A DNA stretch of 57,020 nt from Acidocella aminolytica 101 = DSM 11237 (GCF_900129125.1 NZ_FQVJ01000026.1:1-57020); one strand, 5' to 3'. Shown: positions 8,727 through 18,328, counted from the first letter of the stretch. Notes: generated by a model from the letters alone, not told the origin. Translations and numbers: made by a program.

Positions 8727-9548
8727 ATGAACCTAACAACCTCCCTCAACGGCGCCACGTCTGTCATTGGCATCGTCGGTGACCCTATCGCTCAGGTAAA
8801 ATCCCCTGCGGGCATGACAGCTGGCCTAACCGCGCGCGGGCTCAATTCCATCGTCGTGCCTTTCCATGTCACGCCCGATAATCTCACGACTTTCGCTACC
8901 GGCGTTTCGCTGGCCAAGAACCTTACCGGCCTTATCGTCACCGTGCCGCATAAATTCGCCTTCTACGACCTCTGTGCCACCAGTTCTGCCCGCTCCAAGC
9001 TCATGCGCACCGTCAACGTGCTACGCCGAAACGAGGATGGTAGCTGGTATGGGGATATTTTCGATGGCGAGGGCTTCGTCGTCTCACTCATCCGTGGCGG
9101 CGGCGCGCCCCAGGGCAAGCGCGTTCTGCTAGTGGGGGCAGGCGGAGCCGGCACCGCTATCGCCATGGCACTTCTCGACGCCGGCGTGACAGAACTCGCC
9201 ATTCACGATGGCAATGCGGAACGCCGCAACACTCTTCTTACCCAACTTGCCCCTGTCGCCGATGGCCGCCTCACCCAAGGTAGCGCGGACCCATCGGGGT
9301 TCGACATCGTGGTCAACGCCACCCCGTCCGGCATGCGCTCGAGCGATCCTTTGCCGGTTGATGTCTCCCGCCTGTCTCCCACCGCCTTCGCGGCGGACGT
9401 GATCACCGCCCCGATGGAAACGCCCTTCCTGCAAGCCGCCAAATCGCTCGGCTGCGGCACCCGTACAGGCATTCAGATGTTTAACAGCGTTTGTGAACTG
9501 ATGCTGGATTTCTACACCCCGTCCGCCAGCAACACTCAGGCCGCCTAA
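8727..9548 (+). CDS. Shikimate/quinate dehydrogenase-like protein
   Basis: AroE-superfamily NAD(P)-dependent dehydrogenase, 273 aa, normal length. The N-terminal substrate domain keeps GDPIAQVKSP, TVPHK with the catalytic Lys76, TVNVL with Asn97 and DGEG with Asp113; the cofactor domain has VGAGGAGTA (about 136-144). One of the two shikimate-contacting serines is replaced (Val24 where AroE has Ser14, E. coli numbering; Ser26 is kept), and the second cofactor strand ends in HDG rather than NRT, which may favour NAD over NADP. These changes and the operon context suggest a catabolic enzyme acting on quinate, shikimate or a related hydroaromatic acid rather than biosynthetic AroE. AAGGAAA precedes the ATG. 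Confidence 0.82.
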   Translation: MNLTTSLNGATSVIGIVGDPIAQVKSPAGMTAGLTARGLNSIVVPFHVTPDNLTTFATGVSLAKNLTGLIVTVPHKFAFYDLCATSSARSKLMRTVNVLRRNEDGSWYGDIFDGEGFVVSLIRGGGAPQGKRVLLVGAGGAGTAIAMALLDAGVTELAIHDGNAERRNTLLTQLAPVADGRLTQGSADPSGFDIVVNATPSGMRSSDPLPVDVSRLSPTAFAADVITAPMETPFLQAAKSLGCGTRTGIQMFNSVCELMLDFYTPSASNTQAA

Positions 9549-9549
9549 G

Positions 9550-10365
9550 ATGCGCCCTTACTCCCTCGCCCATCTAACAGTTCTCAACTTGCCGCCGCCG
9601 GCGGTCATCGAAACCGCCCACGCTGCGGGCTATACCCATGCAGGGCTGCGCCTGCTCCCCGCCTCCCCCGGCGGGGTGTTCTACGACCTCGCCAATAACG
9701 CCCCGCTGCTGCGCGAAACCCAGTCCCGGCTGAAGGACACCGGCATCGAAATCTTCGATGTCGAAATCGTCCGTCTCGGTCCGGATTTCCGGGTTGAATC
9801 CACCTTCCCCTTCCTGGACAACGCCGCCACCCTCGGTGCGCGCGCCGTGCTTGTGGCAGGGGACGACCCTGACCAATCTCGCCTTGCCGCCAGCTACGCC
9901 GCCTTTTGCGAGGCCGCCGCGCCACGCAACCTAACTGGCGACATCGAGTTCATGCCGTGGACCGAGGTGCCCGACATCGCCGCCGCACGCCGCTTGGTGA
10001 AAGCCGCCGGTACCCCCGCCAATGCTGGCATCCTTGTGGACGCTCTGCATTACGGCCGCAGTTCCGGCGGGCCGGAGGCCGTCGCCGCCATTCCACGCAA
10101 TTTGCTGCATTATGGCCAAATCTGCGACGCCCCGGCGGAAATCCCCACCACCGTCGAAGGTCTTATCCAAACCGCCCGGCAGGAGCGTCTGCTCCCTGGC
10201 ACTGGCGGTATCGACATTCTCGGTATGCTCGGCGCTTTGCCGCCGGAACTGCCGCTTAGCGTCGAACTTCCCAACTTCAAACTCGCCCCCGCGCGCGGCC
10301 CGCTAAACTGGGCGAAGGAATGCCTCGCCGCCGCCCGCAAAATTGCCGAGAAGGCCACACCATGA
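9550..10365 (+). CDS. TIM-barrel sugar isomerase/dehydratase-fold protein
   Basis: 271-aa protein of the xylose-isomerase-like TIM-barrel (AP_endonuc_2) superfamily. Candidate metal ligands are spaced as in the family: Glu133 (DIEFMPW), Asp164 and His167 (LVDALHYGRS), Gln190 (YGQICDAP) and Glu239 (SVELPN). The same fold includes 3-dehydroshikimate dehydratases (AsbF/QuiC-like), sugar-phosphate epimerases and myo-inosose dehydratases. With an AroE-like gene one base upstream, conversion of 3-dehydroshikimate to protocatechuate is an attractive but unproven role. The stop overlaps the next start (ATGA), so expression is coupled. Confidence 0.78.
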   Translation: MRPYSLAHLTVLNLPPPAVIETAHAAGYTHAGLRLLPASPGGVFYDLANNAPLLRETQSRLKDTGIEIFDVEIVRLGPDFRVESTFPFLDNAATLGARAVLVAGDDPDQSRLAASYAAFCEAAAPRNLTGDIEFMPWTEVPDIAAARRLVKAAGTPANAGILVDALHYGRSSGGPEAVAAIPRNLLHYGQICDAPAEIPTTVEGLIQTARQERLLPGTGGIDILGMLGALPPELPLSVELPNFKLAPARGPLNWAKECLAAARKIAEKATP

Positions 10366-12047
10366 AATCCGCCTATGACGTCATCGTGCTGGGCTCTGGA
10401 GGGGCAGGCATGGCTGCTTGCCTCTTCGCCCGGCTCAACGGTCTTTCCACCTTGCTAGTTGAACGTACGGAATATCTCGGTGGCACCACCGCCTTTTCCG
10501 CAGCAACTGCCTGGGTACCGGGCTCCCTGCTTGCCGCCAGCGTCGGCGCCCCGCCAGACGATATTACGCAAGCCCGAACCTTCCTGAACGAAACCGTTGG
10601 TAACCATTCGAACGCGACCATGCGTGATGCCTTTTTGCACTGGGGCCCGCAGGCTATTGCCCGACTGCAAGGCGAAACCCAAGTACAATTCCGCGCCCGC
10701 CCCTTGCACCCGGACTATATCCAGGACGCCCCTGGCGCTACATTACGCGGCCGCGCCCTGGAGCCTCTTCCCTTCGATGGCCGCAAGCTCGGCAAACGGC
10801 TGGATCTCATTCGCCCGCCCATCCCCGAATTCACTATTCTCGGCGGACTGATGATCGACCGGGACGACATTGCCCATCTTCTGAAGATGACGAAGACCTC
10901 TGAAAGCTTTCTCTACGCCGCCAAACTCATCGGCCGCTACGGGATCGACCGCCTCACCCATAAGCGCGGCACGAGGTTAGTAATGGGCAACGCCCTCATT
11001 GGCCGTCTGCTCTCCTCGCTGGACGCAACAGGTGCAGACATCGTCACCCAGACGGAAACCGAAACGCTGCTTAACGAAAACGGCCGCATCACTGGCGTCC
11101 GCCTGCGCCAGAATAGCCGTGTGTTGGACATCATAGCCCAGCGCGGCGTGGTGATGGCCACGGGCGGCTTCAATCGCCATCCCACCCGTCGCGCGGAGAT
11201 GCTGCTCCAACCCACCGCCGCTTATTCCCCCAGCGCACCAGGCCATACGGGCGAGATCCACGATCTAGCCTTGTCCCTCGGCGCGCATTACGGCGAAGGT
11301 GCCATGGACAATGCCTTTTGGGCGCCGGTCTCCATCCGTCGCCGGGCGGACGGCACTACCGCCGTGTTCCCGCACTTCGTGCTGGACCGCGGCAAGCCTG
11401 GCACTATATCGGTAAACGCGGCGGGACGGCGTTTCGTCAACGAGTCTACCTCCTATCATCTCTTCACCCGCGCCATGTATGAGTCCAACAAAACCGTGCC
11501 CACCATCCCCGCTTTCCTGATCGCGGATGCCGAGGCGCTGCGTAAATACGGGCTCGGCATGGTCCGCCCCGGCGGACGTCGGCTAAAACCCTTCCTAGAT
11601 GACGGTTATCTGGTGGAAGCCCCAACTCTTTCCGCTCTTGCCGATAAGCTCGACATCAATGCGGCGGGGTTAGAGGAAAGTGTGAAGCGCATGAACGAAT
11701 TTGCCCGCACCGGGGTGGATACGGAATTCGGACGCGGCAGCACAGATTATCACCGCGTGAATGGCGATGCCACGCACGGCCCAAACCCTAATATCGGCCC
11801 CATCACCGCAGCGCCCTTCTACGCGGTGCGGCTGCTGCCGGGCGATATCGGGGCCGCGACCGGCATGGTTACTAACGCCTACGCCCAGGTCATGAAACGC
11901 GACGGTACTCCCATTCCCAGTCTCTATGCGGTGGGGAATGACATGCAGTCCGTCATGGGCGGCGTCTATCCGGGCCCCGGCATAACAGTGGGCCCCGGCC
12001 TGGCCTTCGCTTACGCCGCCGCTACTCATTTAACCGGCAGCCTTTAA
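10362..12047 (+). CDS. KstD/fumarate-reductase-type FAD dehydrogenase (desaturase) 2
   Basis: Second KstD-like flavoprotein, 561 aa, paralogous to the one at 6366. It has VIVLGSGGAGMAA (about 7-19), LGGTTAFSAATAWVPG, and C-terminal AVGNDMQSVMGGVYPGPG followed by TVGPGLAFAY, keeping the KstD-like Tyr (Y536) and Gly (G540). I chose the ATG at 10362, which overlaps the previous stop as ATGA and follows GAGAAGG, over a longer in-frame reading from 10320 inside the TIM-barrel gene. Two such enzymes in one operon recall the consecutive desaturases that aromatise 4-oxocyclohexanecarboxylate to 4-hydroxybenzoate; pobA lies 4 kb away. Confidence 0.85.
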   Translation: MKSAYDVIVLGSGGAGMAACLFARLNGLSTLLVERTEYLGGTTAFSAATAWVPGSLLAASVGAPPDDITQARTFLNETVGNHSNATMRDAFLHWGPQAIARLQGETQVQFRARPLHPDYIQDAPGATLRGRALEPLPFDGRKLGKRLDLIRPPIPEFTILGGLMIDRDDIAHLLKMTKTSESFLYAAKLIGRYGIDRLTHKRGTRLVMGNALIGRLLSSLDATGADIVTQTETETLLNENGRITGVRLRQNSRVLDIIAQRGVVMATGGFNRHPTRRAEMLLQPTAAYSPSAPGHTGEIHDLALSLGAHYGEGAMDNAFWAPVSIRRRADGTTAVFPHFVLDRGKPGTISVNAAGRRFVNESTSYHLFTRAMYESNKTVPTIPAFLIADAEALRKYGLGMVRPGGRRLKPFLDDGYLVEAPTLSALADKLDINAAGLEESVKRMNEFARTGVDTEFGRGSTDYHRVNGDATHGPNPNIGPITAAPFYAVRLLPGDIGAATGMVTNAYAQVMKRDGTPIPSLYAVGNDMQSVMGGVYPGPGITVGPGLAFAYAAATHLTGSL

Positions 12048-12160
12048 GGATGCACCGGCTTCCTCCCATTTATCAGACGGCATGGAGGAGGCCACGCCTA
12101 GTCAAGAAAAAGGGAAACGCCAGGGCAAGACCATCAGAGCAGCGGAACCTGCAGCGCGAG

Positions 12161-12606
12161 ATGGGCCGAGTGCTGGTCACTGGCGGCAGTGGCATTCGGC
12201 CTTACATCGTCTACGGCCCCGGCAAAGGCTCCGGCATGAGCGCCAGCACTAGGTCGGCCTACCGCGCGGCACTCCAGGGGCAGCATTTTGAAATCAAATT
12301 CAACAGCCGCGTCGGCTTCGTCCATGTCCGGACGTTGCTAACACCTTTGCTGCTGCCATCCAAGCGGAGCGCCAAAGCGCGGAGGTCCTCAATCTCTGCG
12401 GCGAAACCGCCAGTGTTTCGGCTTTCATCGCGACGCTGTCCACGCTGGCGCCTGAGGCGAAGGTAGACTGTGCCGGCCCACCAATGCCCATCGCGCCTGA
12501 ACTTTCCTCCGGCCCCTTACCTGCATGGCTGACAGATCTACCTGTCACAACATTGGAGCAAGGCATCGCCCGAACTTTGGCCAGTTTGCGGACTTCCAAC
12601 ATATAG
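12161..12606 (+). pseudogene. Decayed NAD-dependent epimerase/dehydratase gene
   Basis: Remnant of an extended-SDR (NAD-dependent epimerase) gene. It opens with MGRVLVTGGSG, the Rossmann start, then jumps directly to RPYIVYGPGKGSGMSAST...EIKFNSRVGFVHV from the C-terminal half: about 150 codons are missing. After VHVR one base has been lost near 12330; the following frame reads DVANTFAAAIQAERQSAEVL and continues through LNLCGETASVSAFIATLSTL to LASLRTSNI and a TAG at 12604-12606. The gene lies at the 3' end of the hydroaromatic operon and would have been its last enzyme. Confidence 0.8.
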
Positions 12607-12651
12607 GGGCCGGACCAAGCAACTTGGCTTTATTCTTTTGCAGCGCCCGCC

Positions 12652-13491
12652 TCAGCCTGAATCACCCAGGGACTTCGCGGCGGAAAGCTCTGCCTCCCGG
12701 CCCAGCCGCCAAGTTCCGCCGAAATAGACCGAGCCCAGGCTTGCCGCCGAAAGCTCCGCCGCCGAGGCCAGCAGATCCGGCACCAGCGCGCGCAGCCTCT
12801 CCTCCGGCAACCGCATGGCAGGCCCAGCAATACTCAAAACCCCAATCGTCCGTGCACCATCCTTTGTACGTATCGGCGTCGAAATGGCCGACAGCCCTGG
12901 TGCGGAATTTTCCACCACCAACGCATAACCATCCCGCCGGGCTAGCTCGATGCGTTGTAGCAGCGCCTGCACGGTCGCCACCGCATTAGGCCCCAACTGG
13001 CGCGGATCACCAAAGCCCTGGCGGCTCACCAGCCGTACTGCTTCCTCGTCGGACATGGTGGAAAGCCACGCATGACCGGAAGAGGTTGATGCCAGATGCG
13101 CCTCCGCGCCGGCATCAGGGTCGTACCGGAACCCTGTCCGCGCCCCTTGCGCCTTCGCCACCCAAGTCAGCCGCTCATTGCTGACAATAGAAAGCCGCAC
13201 AAGCTCGCCCGCCTTCTCCGCCAGCGCATCTAATATCGGCTGAGCAATATCGAGAATCCCGTTAAGGGACAGGAAGGTCTGCCCCAGAGCCGAAATTTTC
13301 AGCGTCAGCCGATAGATTTCTGAAACCGGATCCTGCTCCACATACCCCAGCCGGTTAAGATCAGCCAGCAGCCTGTGCGCGGCGCTGCGCGGTATATCCA
13401 GCCGCTCCGCAATCACGTAAAGCTGCAGGCCGCCAGGGCTATGGGCCAAGCATTCAAGAATATTCAGGGCACGGTCGAGTACGGAAGACAT
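12652..13491 (-). CDS. IclR-family transcriptional regulator
   Basis: 279-aa IclR regulator: N-terminal winged helix-turn-helix (SVLDRALNILECLAHSPGGLQLYVIAERLDIPRSAAHRLLADLNRLGYVE, residues about 2-55) and C-terminal effector domain (ISTPIRTKDGARTIGVLSIAGPAMRL). I chose the ATG at 13491 because AAAGGAAC lies 6-13 bases upstream; a TTG at 13527 would overlap the preceding gene. It is co-transcribed with the Gfo/Idh/MocA gene (20-base gap) and convergent with the flavoprotein operon. It probably reads the palindromes at 6285 and 14601 and controls both divergent halves of the cluster. Confidence 0.88.
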   Translation of the reverse strand: MSSVLDRALNILECLAHSPGGLQLYVIAERLDIPRSAAHRLLADLNRLGYVEQDPVSEIYRLTLKISALGQTFLSLNGILDIAQPILDALAEKAGELVRLSIVSNERLTWVAKAQGARTGFRYDPDAGAEAHLASTSSGHAWLSTMSDEEAVRLVSRQGFGDPRQLGPNAVATVQALLQRIELARRDGYALVVENSAPGLSAISTPIRTKDGARTIGVLSIAGPAMRLPEERLRALVPDLLASAAELSAASLGSVYFGGTWRLGREAELSAAKSLGDSG

Positions 13492-13511
13492 ATCCCGTTC
13501 CTTTCCAAATT

Positions 13512-14570
13512 TTAGGCAGGCTGGCAATTGCGTGCCGGGGTTACGGTCCGGCCGGTTCGCGCGGCCTCGAGCACCGCCATGGTGGCTGCCAACGTCGCCG
13601 CGCCATCCTTGCCGGAGACCATGGGCTGTTCCTCCCGCCGCGCGACGCGCAGAAAATGGTCAAGCTGTAACGCCAGCGGATCACCCGGCTCATAAGCCAA
13701 TGGCTGGGCGGAAAGCGGCTGTGTCCAGCCTTTCTGGCCTGCATAATGCCAACGGATCAGCCCCGGCAGTTCCAACGCTGCCTCTGTTCCGCACAGCCGA
13801 TAACATTGGCCTTGGTGCCGCGCGAAATCCTTATTCTCACCGGACGTCTGGTCCCAGCACCAGGGCGAGGGGGTCGCGTCAGACAAAGTTAGCGTCGCCA
13901 GCGCGCCGGAGGTAAAGCGCAGTAACACCGCCGCGGTATCCTCCACCTCAAAGCCCCGCGCCGCATTGCTGGTCACGGCCTGCACGCTTTCAATTTCACC
14001 GCATAGATAACGCAGCGCATCAATATCATGCACCAGATTGATCAATACCGGCCCGCCGCCCGACTGGGTGCGCCAGGGCACGTTGAAATAAGCGTCAGGT
14101 TTGCACACGGTCACATCCGCATTCACTGAAACCAGCCGCCCCAGTCCACCCTTGGCCAGCAAATCCCGCGCCGCGCGCATAACCGGATTATGCCGGCGGA
14201 AATGCCCCACTAACAGCGGCACATCCCGTTCCTCCGCCAAGTGCGCCAGGGCAAATGCGTCCGCGACATTATCCGCCAGCGGCTTTTCCACCAGCAGCGG
14301 GATATTACGGGCGATGCAAGCTCCCGCCATCTCAACATGCAGCGCATTTGGTGAGGCAATAATGACCGCATCCGGCCGCCACTCATCCAGCGCCCGCACA
14401 AGATGTTCACTATACCTCACCCCCAACATCTCAGCCTGAGCCTGGGCCTGGGGCATTGGGTCGATAATTCCCTTCAGCCAACCTCGCCTAGCCGGAAGCG
14501 CCTGAATTAACCTGATATGCGCCTGACCGATAACCCCCGCCCCGCAAACCGCAATCGAAAGACCGGACAT
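13512..14570 (-). CDS. Gfo/Idh/MocA-family oxidoreductase
   Basis: 352-aa NAD(P)-dependent dehydrogenase. The N-terminal Rossmann domain has VCGAGVIGQAHI, IIDPMP, IASPNALHVEMA and EKPLAD with the catalytic Lys96; the C-terminal half has SGGGPVLINLVHDIDALRYL, the usual substrate/oligomer region of inositol-dehydrogenase-like enzymes. Members oxidise secondary alcohols of sugars, cyclitols and related rings, which fits oxidation of a ring hydroxyl in a hydroaromatic acid pathway (inference). GAGGAAGT precedes the ATG. Upstream lies the second IclR-like palindrome. Confidence 0.88.
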   Translation of the reverse strand: MSGLSIAVCGAGVIGQAHIRLIQALPARRGWLKGIIDPMPQAQAQAEMLGVRYSEHLVRALDEWRPDAVIIASPNALHVEMAGACIARNIPLLVEKPLADNVADAFALAHLAEERDVPLLVGHFRRHNPVMRAARDLLAKGGLGRLVSVNADVTVCKPDAYFNVPWRTQSGGGPVLINLVHDIDALRYLCGEIESVQAVTSNAARGFEVEDTAAVLLRFTSGALATLTLSDATPSPWCWDQTSGENKDFARHQGQCYRLCGTEAALELPGLIRWHYAGQKGWTQPLSAQPLAYEPGDPLALQLDHFLRVARREEQPMVSGKDGAATLAATMAVLEAARTGRTVTPARNCQPA

Positions 14571-14600
14571 ACTTCCTCACCATTGACTACAATTCTTTTT

Positions 14601-14615
14601 TAGAATTAAGTTCTA
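14601..14615. promoter_or_regulatory. Second IclR-type operator candidate
   Basis: TAGAATTAAGTTCTA, a 15-base near-palindrome (one mismatched pair) whose arms TAGAA/TTCTA resemble TGGAA/TTCCA at 6286-6300. It begins 31 bases upstream of the Gfo/Idh/MocA start. An overlapping inverted repeat, AATTCT-N5-AGAATT at 14591-14607, gives alternating TTCT/AGAA blocks, possibly two adjacent dimer sites. Confidence 0.5.
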
Positions 14616-14649
14616 TTATAGTGAGTTGCGCTGATTTGCAAATATTCGC

Positions 14650-16053
14650 CTAAACTTTCGCGGGCTTGCCGCGAGACACATTAGCGCCAGCCTCACGCGA
14701 TAACGTCAGAGAATCCGCAACACCCAGCAGAGATACCAGCGCCACCAGCAGGAATGCGATGCGAAACGGCAGGGCGGCCGACGCATCCGGCGGTGCCATC
14801 ACCTCCCCCAATCTCCAGGAAATGGCACCCAGCGCAATTCCCAGTCCCATGGCAAGTTGGAACAAGGTGGAAAACAACGTATTCGCCGCAGTCATTTCGG
14901 CTTGCGGGACATCCGCGAAAGCCAGCGTATTGAAAGCGGTAAATTGCATCGACCGAGTCGCACCGCTGACGAACAGGATCGCGCAAATAGCCGGCACTGG
15001 CATGCCACCGCCAATGACCGCGCAAGCCGCGATTGCCAACGCGTTCAAAAGCCCGTTTACGATCAACACCGGGCGAAATCCAAACCGACGCAGGATGGGG
15101 GTGGTGATGGTTTTCATCGCCAAATTCCCCGCAAAAACCGCCATCAACATAGAGCCCGCCGCGAAAGCGCTATAGCCAAAGCCAATCTGGAACATCACCG
15201 GCAACAGAAACGGCACAGCGCTGACCCCCATGCGGAATAGTGATCCGCCCCAAATTGTGACTGCAAAGCTTTTCAATTTCAGGGCTGACAAATCTAGCAT
15301 CGGATGCGTCACCCTGCGCAAATGCAGGGTGGCCATAACCAGCAAAACAATTCCCGCAGCGGTCAACAGCAACACCAAATACCATGCCAGACGTGGCGCC
15401 CCCACCAGTTCCGCCACATAAAGCAGGCAGAACAAGCCGGCGCTGCATAAGGCAAATCCAAGCCAGTCGAACCCCGCCCCGCGCTCATGCCGCGTATCCG
15501 GCACAACCAGCCAAGCCAGTATAAAAGCCACCACGCCCAAGGGCAGGTTAAGATAGAAGATCCACCGCCAGTTGGCATAATCCGCGATCCAGCCACCCAG
15601 AGGCGGACCCAGCACAGGCGCGACAAGGGCAGGCCAAGTCAGAATGGCGATGGCGTCTATGAGTTTCTCCTTCGGGGTAGCGCGCAACACCACCAACCGC
15701 CCCACGGGCACCATCATCGCCCCGCCTATCCCTTGCAGAATACGCAACATCACGAATTCCGGCAGGCTCTGGGCAAGCCCGCACAGCAAGGAAGTCACTG
15801 TGAACAACGCAATCGCCAGGCCGAAAATCCGGCGCGCGCCGAACCTGTCCGCGACCCAGCCGCTGGCGGGAATAAAAACCCCCAGCGCCAGCATGTAAGC
15901 ACTTACACCGCTATTCAATGCCACGGGGCTGACCGCGAAGCTATGCGCCATCTGCGGCACTGCCGGGGTGATCACAGTGGCGTCCAGGTTTTCCATAAAA
16001 AACGTCCCCGCCACCAGCAGGGCGATCGCGGTTTGTTTGTTGAACCGGCTCAC
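14650..16053 (-). CDS. DHA2-type MFS transporter (EmrB/QacA-like)
   Basis: Inner-membrane drug:H+ antiporter-type transporter with about 14 membrane helices. The motif FFMENLDATVITPAVPQMA in helix 1 and GWVADRFGARRIFG in loop 2-3 are DHA2 signatures; WRWIFYLNLPLG is also typical. I favour the GTG at 16053 (VSRFNKQT, with GGAGAAG upstream), giving 467 aa; the GTG at 16065 (MEKHVSRF) has no good ribosome-binding site. It precedes the Gfo/Idh/MocA-IclR pair on the same strand with a 79-base gap. It may export a toxic aromatic intermediate or import substrate; DHA2 members mostly export. Confidence 0.85.
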   Translation of the reverse strand: MSRFNKQTAIALLVAGTFFMENLDATVITPAVPQMAHSFAVSPVALNSGVSAYMLALGVFIPASGWVADRFGARRIFGLAIALFTVTSLLCGLAQSLPEFVMLRILQGIGGAMMVPVGRLVVLRATPKEKLIDAIAILTWPALVAPVLGPPLGGWIADYANWRWIFYLNLPLGVVAFILAWLVVPDTRHERGAGFDWLGFALCSAGLFCLLYVAELVGAPRLAWYLVLLLTAAGIVLLVMATLHLRRVTHPMLDLSALKLKSFAVTIWGGSLFRMGVSAVPFLLPVMFQIGFGYSAFAAGSMLMAVFAGNLAMKTITTPILRRFGFRPVLIVNGLLNALAIAACAVIGGGMPVPAICAILFVSGATRSMQFTAFNTLAFADVPQAEMTAANTLFSTLFQLAMGLGIALGAISWRLGEVMAPPDASAALPFRIAFLLVALVSLLGVADSLTLSREAGANVSRGKPAKV

Positions 16054-16068
16054 ATGCTTCTCCACACA

Positions 16069-16083
16069 CCAGTATCGTACTGG
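16069..16083. promoter_or_regulatory. Perfect palindrome upstream of the DHA2 exporter
   Basis: CCAGTATCGTACTGG, 15 bp, arms CCAGTA/TACTGG around TCG. It ends 16 bases from the chosen GTG start, a suitable place for a repressor operator. It does not resemble the TGGAA/TTCCA sites, so a different regulator is implied. Confidence 0.45.
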
Positions 16084-16160
16084 ATGTTATCTGTTATCGC
16101 ACTCACGCAGCCCACCATGTCATACCGAAAACAAGAATACAGCAGACAAGCTCCCTATAG

Positions 16161-17480
<1,320 letters not shown>

Positions 17481-17487
17481 GCACGGT

Positions 17488-18285
17488 TCAACCCAGCGCC
17501 ACGCGCGCCAGATGCGCCGCAGCCGCCTGCAGTTCCGGCAGAGCCGTCTGTAACAGCCAATCCTGGCTTCGGTGCGCGGATTGGGTGGCGAGGTTAAGCG
17601 CCGCCACAACCTGCCCTTCAGCCCCACGCACCGGCACGGCAATCGACCGCAGCCCAGCTTCCAGCTCGCCATCAATCATAGCAAACCCCTGGCCGCGAAC
17701 CTTCTCCAACTCCGTGCGCAACGCTGCTGCCTGGGTCAGCGTTCGCGGGGTGCGGGCGGGAAACGGCGCCTGTGTGAGAAACCGCTCCAACTCAGCCTCC
17801 GGCAGCTCAGCCAGCAAGGCCCGCCCCATGGAGGCGCAATAGCTGGGCAAGGTAGCGCCAGCGAATAAAGGCACCGAAATAATGCGCGACGTTTCCGCAC
17901 GGCAGACATACACAACGCAGTGATATTGGCTGCGTGTGTCGAACATGGCGAGCGAGCTGGATTCCCCCAGCCGGTCACGCAGGGCGTCCACCACCGCCTG
18001 CCCTGCGCGGACCAGTGGATTCCCCACGGAAAAAGCGCGTGCCATGGGCAGCAGGGCCGGACACAACGCATAGCTCGTGCCTTCGGCAACCACATAACCA
18101 AGGCGCTCCAACGTAAACAAACAACGCCCGGCCGCCGACCGGGACATCCCGGTGGCCTTGGCGGCCTGCGTTACCGTGAGGCGTGATTGCGTCTCGAAAG
18201 CTGCCAAAACCTCCAACCCACGGGCCAGGGAGGTCATGAAACGCGGGTCTTCCATGGACGATTTTTCCTTGACTTCTCCTGCCAT
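17488..18285 (-). CDS. IclR-family regulator, PcaR/PobR/PcaU type
   Basis: 265-aa IclR protein. DPRFMTSLARGLEVLAAFE followed by LTVTQAAKATGMSRSAAGRCLFTLERLGYV is the characteristic start of the PcaR/PcaU/PobR subfamily, which bind beta-ketoadipate, protocatechuate or 4-hydroxybenzoate; the effector domain contains SIAVPVRGAEGQVVAALNLA. Three starts are possible (18333, 18285, 18255); I give 18285 (MAGEVKEK, with GGAG upstream), since an N-terminal extension before the DPxFM motif is normal in PcaR. It is divergent from pcaIJ and convergent with pobA, and the CGATAATCG box lies in its promoter. Confidence 0.88.
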   Translation of the reverse strand: MAGEVKEKSSMEDPRFMTSLARGLEVLAAFETQSRLTVTQAAKATGMSRSAAGRCLFTLERLGYVVAEGTSYALCPALLPMARAFSVGNPLVRAGQAVVDALRDRLGESSSLAMFDTRSQYHCVVYVCRAETSRIISVPLFAGATLPSYCASMGRALLAELPEAELERFLTQAPFPARTPRTLTQAAALRTELEKVRGQGFAMIDGELEAGLRSIAVPVRGAEGQVVAALNLATQSAHRSQDWLLQTALPELQAAAAHLARVALG

Positions 18286-18299
18286 CGGCGCGATATCTC

Positions 18300-18328
18300 C
18301 GATTAACGAATATTTTATCCGATAATCG
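18300..18328. promoter_or_regulatory. PcaR-like double operator
   Basis: Between the IclR gene and pcaI are CGATTAACG (18300-18308) and CGATAATCG (18320-18328), imperfect inverted copies whose centres are 20 bp, about two helical turns, apart. CGATAATCG is the core of the PcaR binding site recalled from Pseudomonas putida (GTTCGATAATCGCAC); alignment of the 15 bases here gives 11 identities. This would be the site through which the adjacent regulator controls itself and pcaIJ. Confidence 0.6.
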
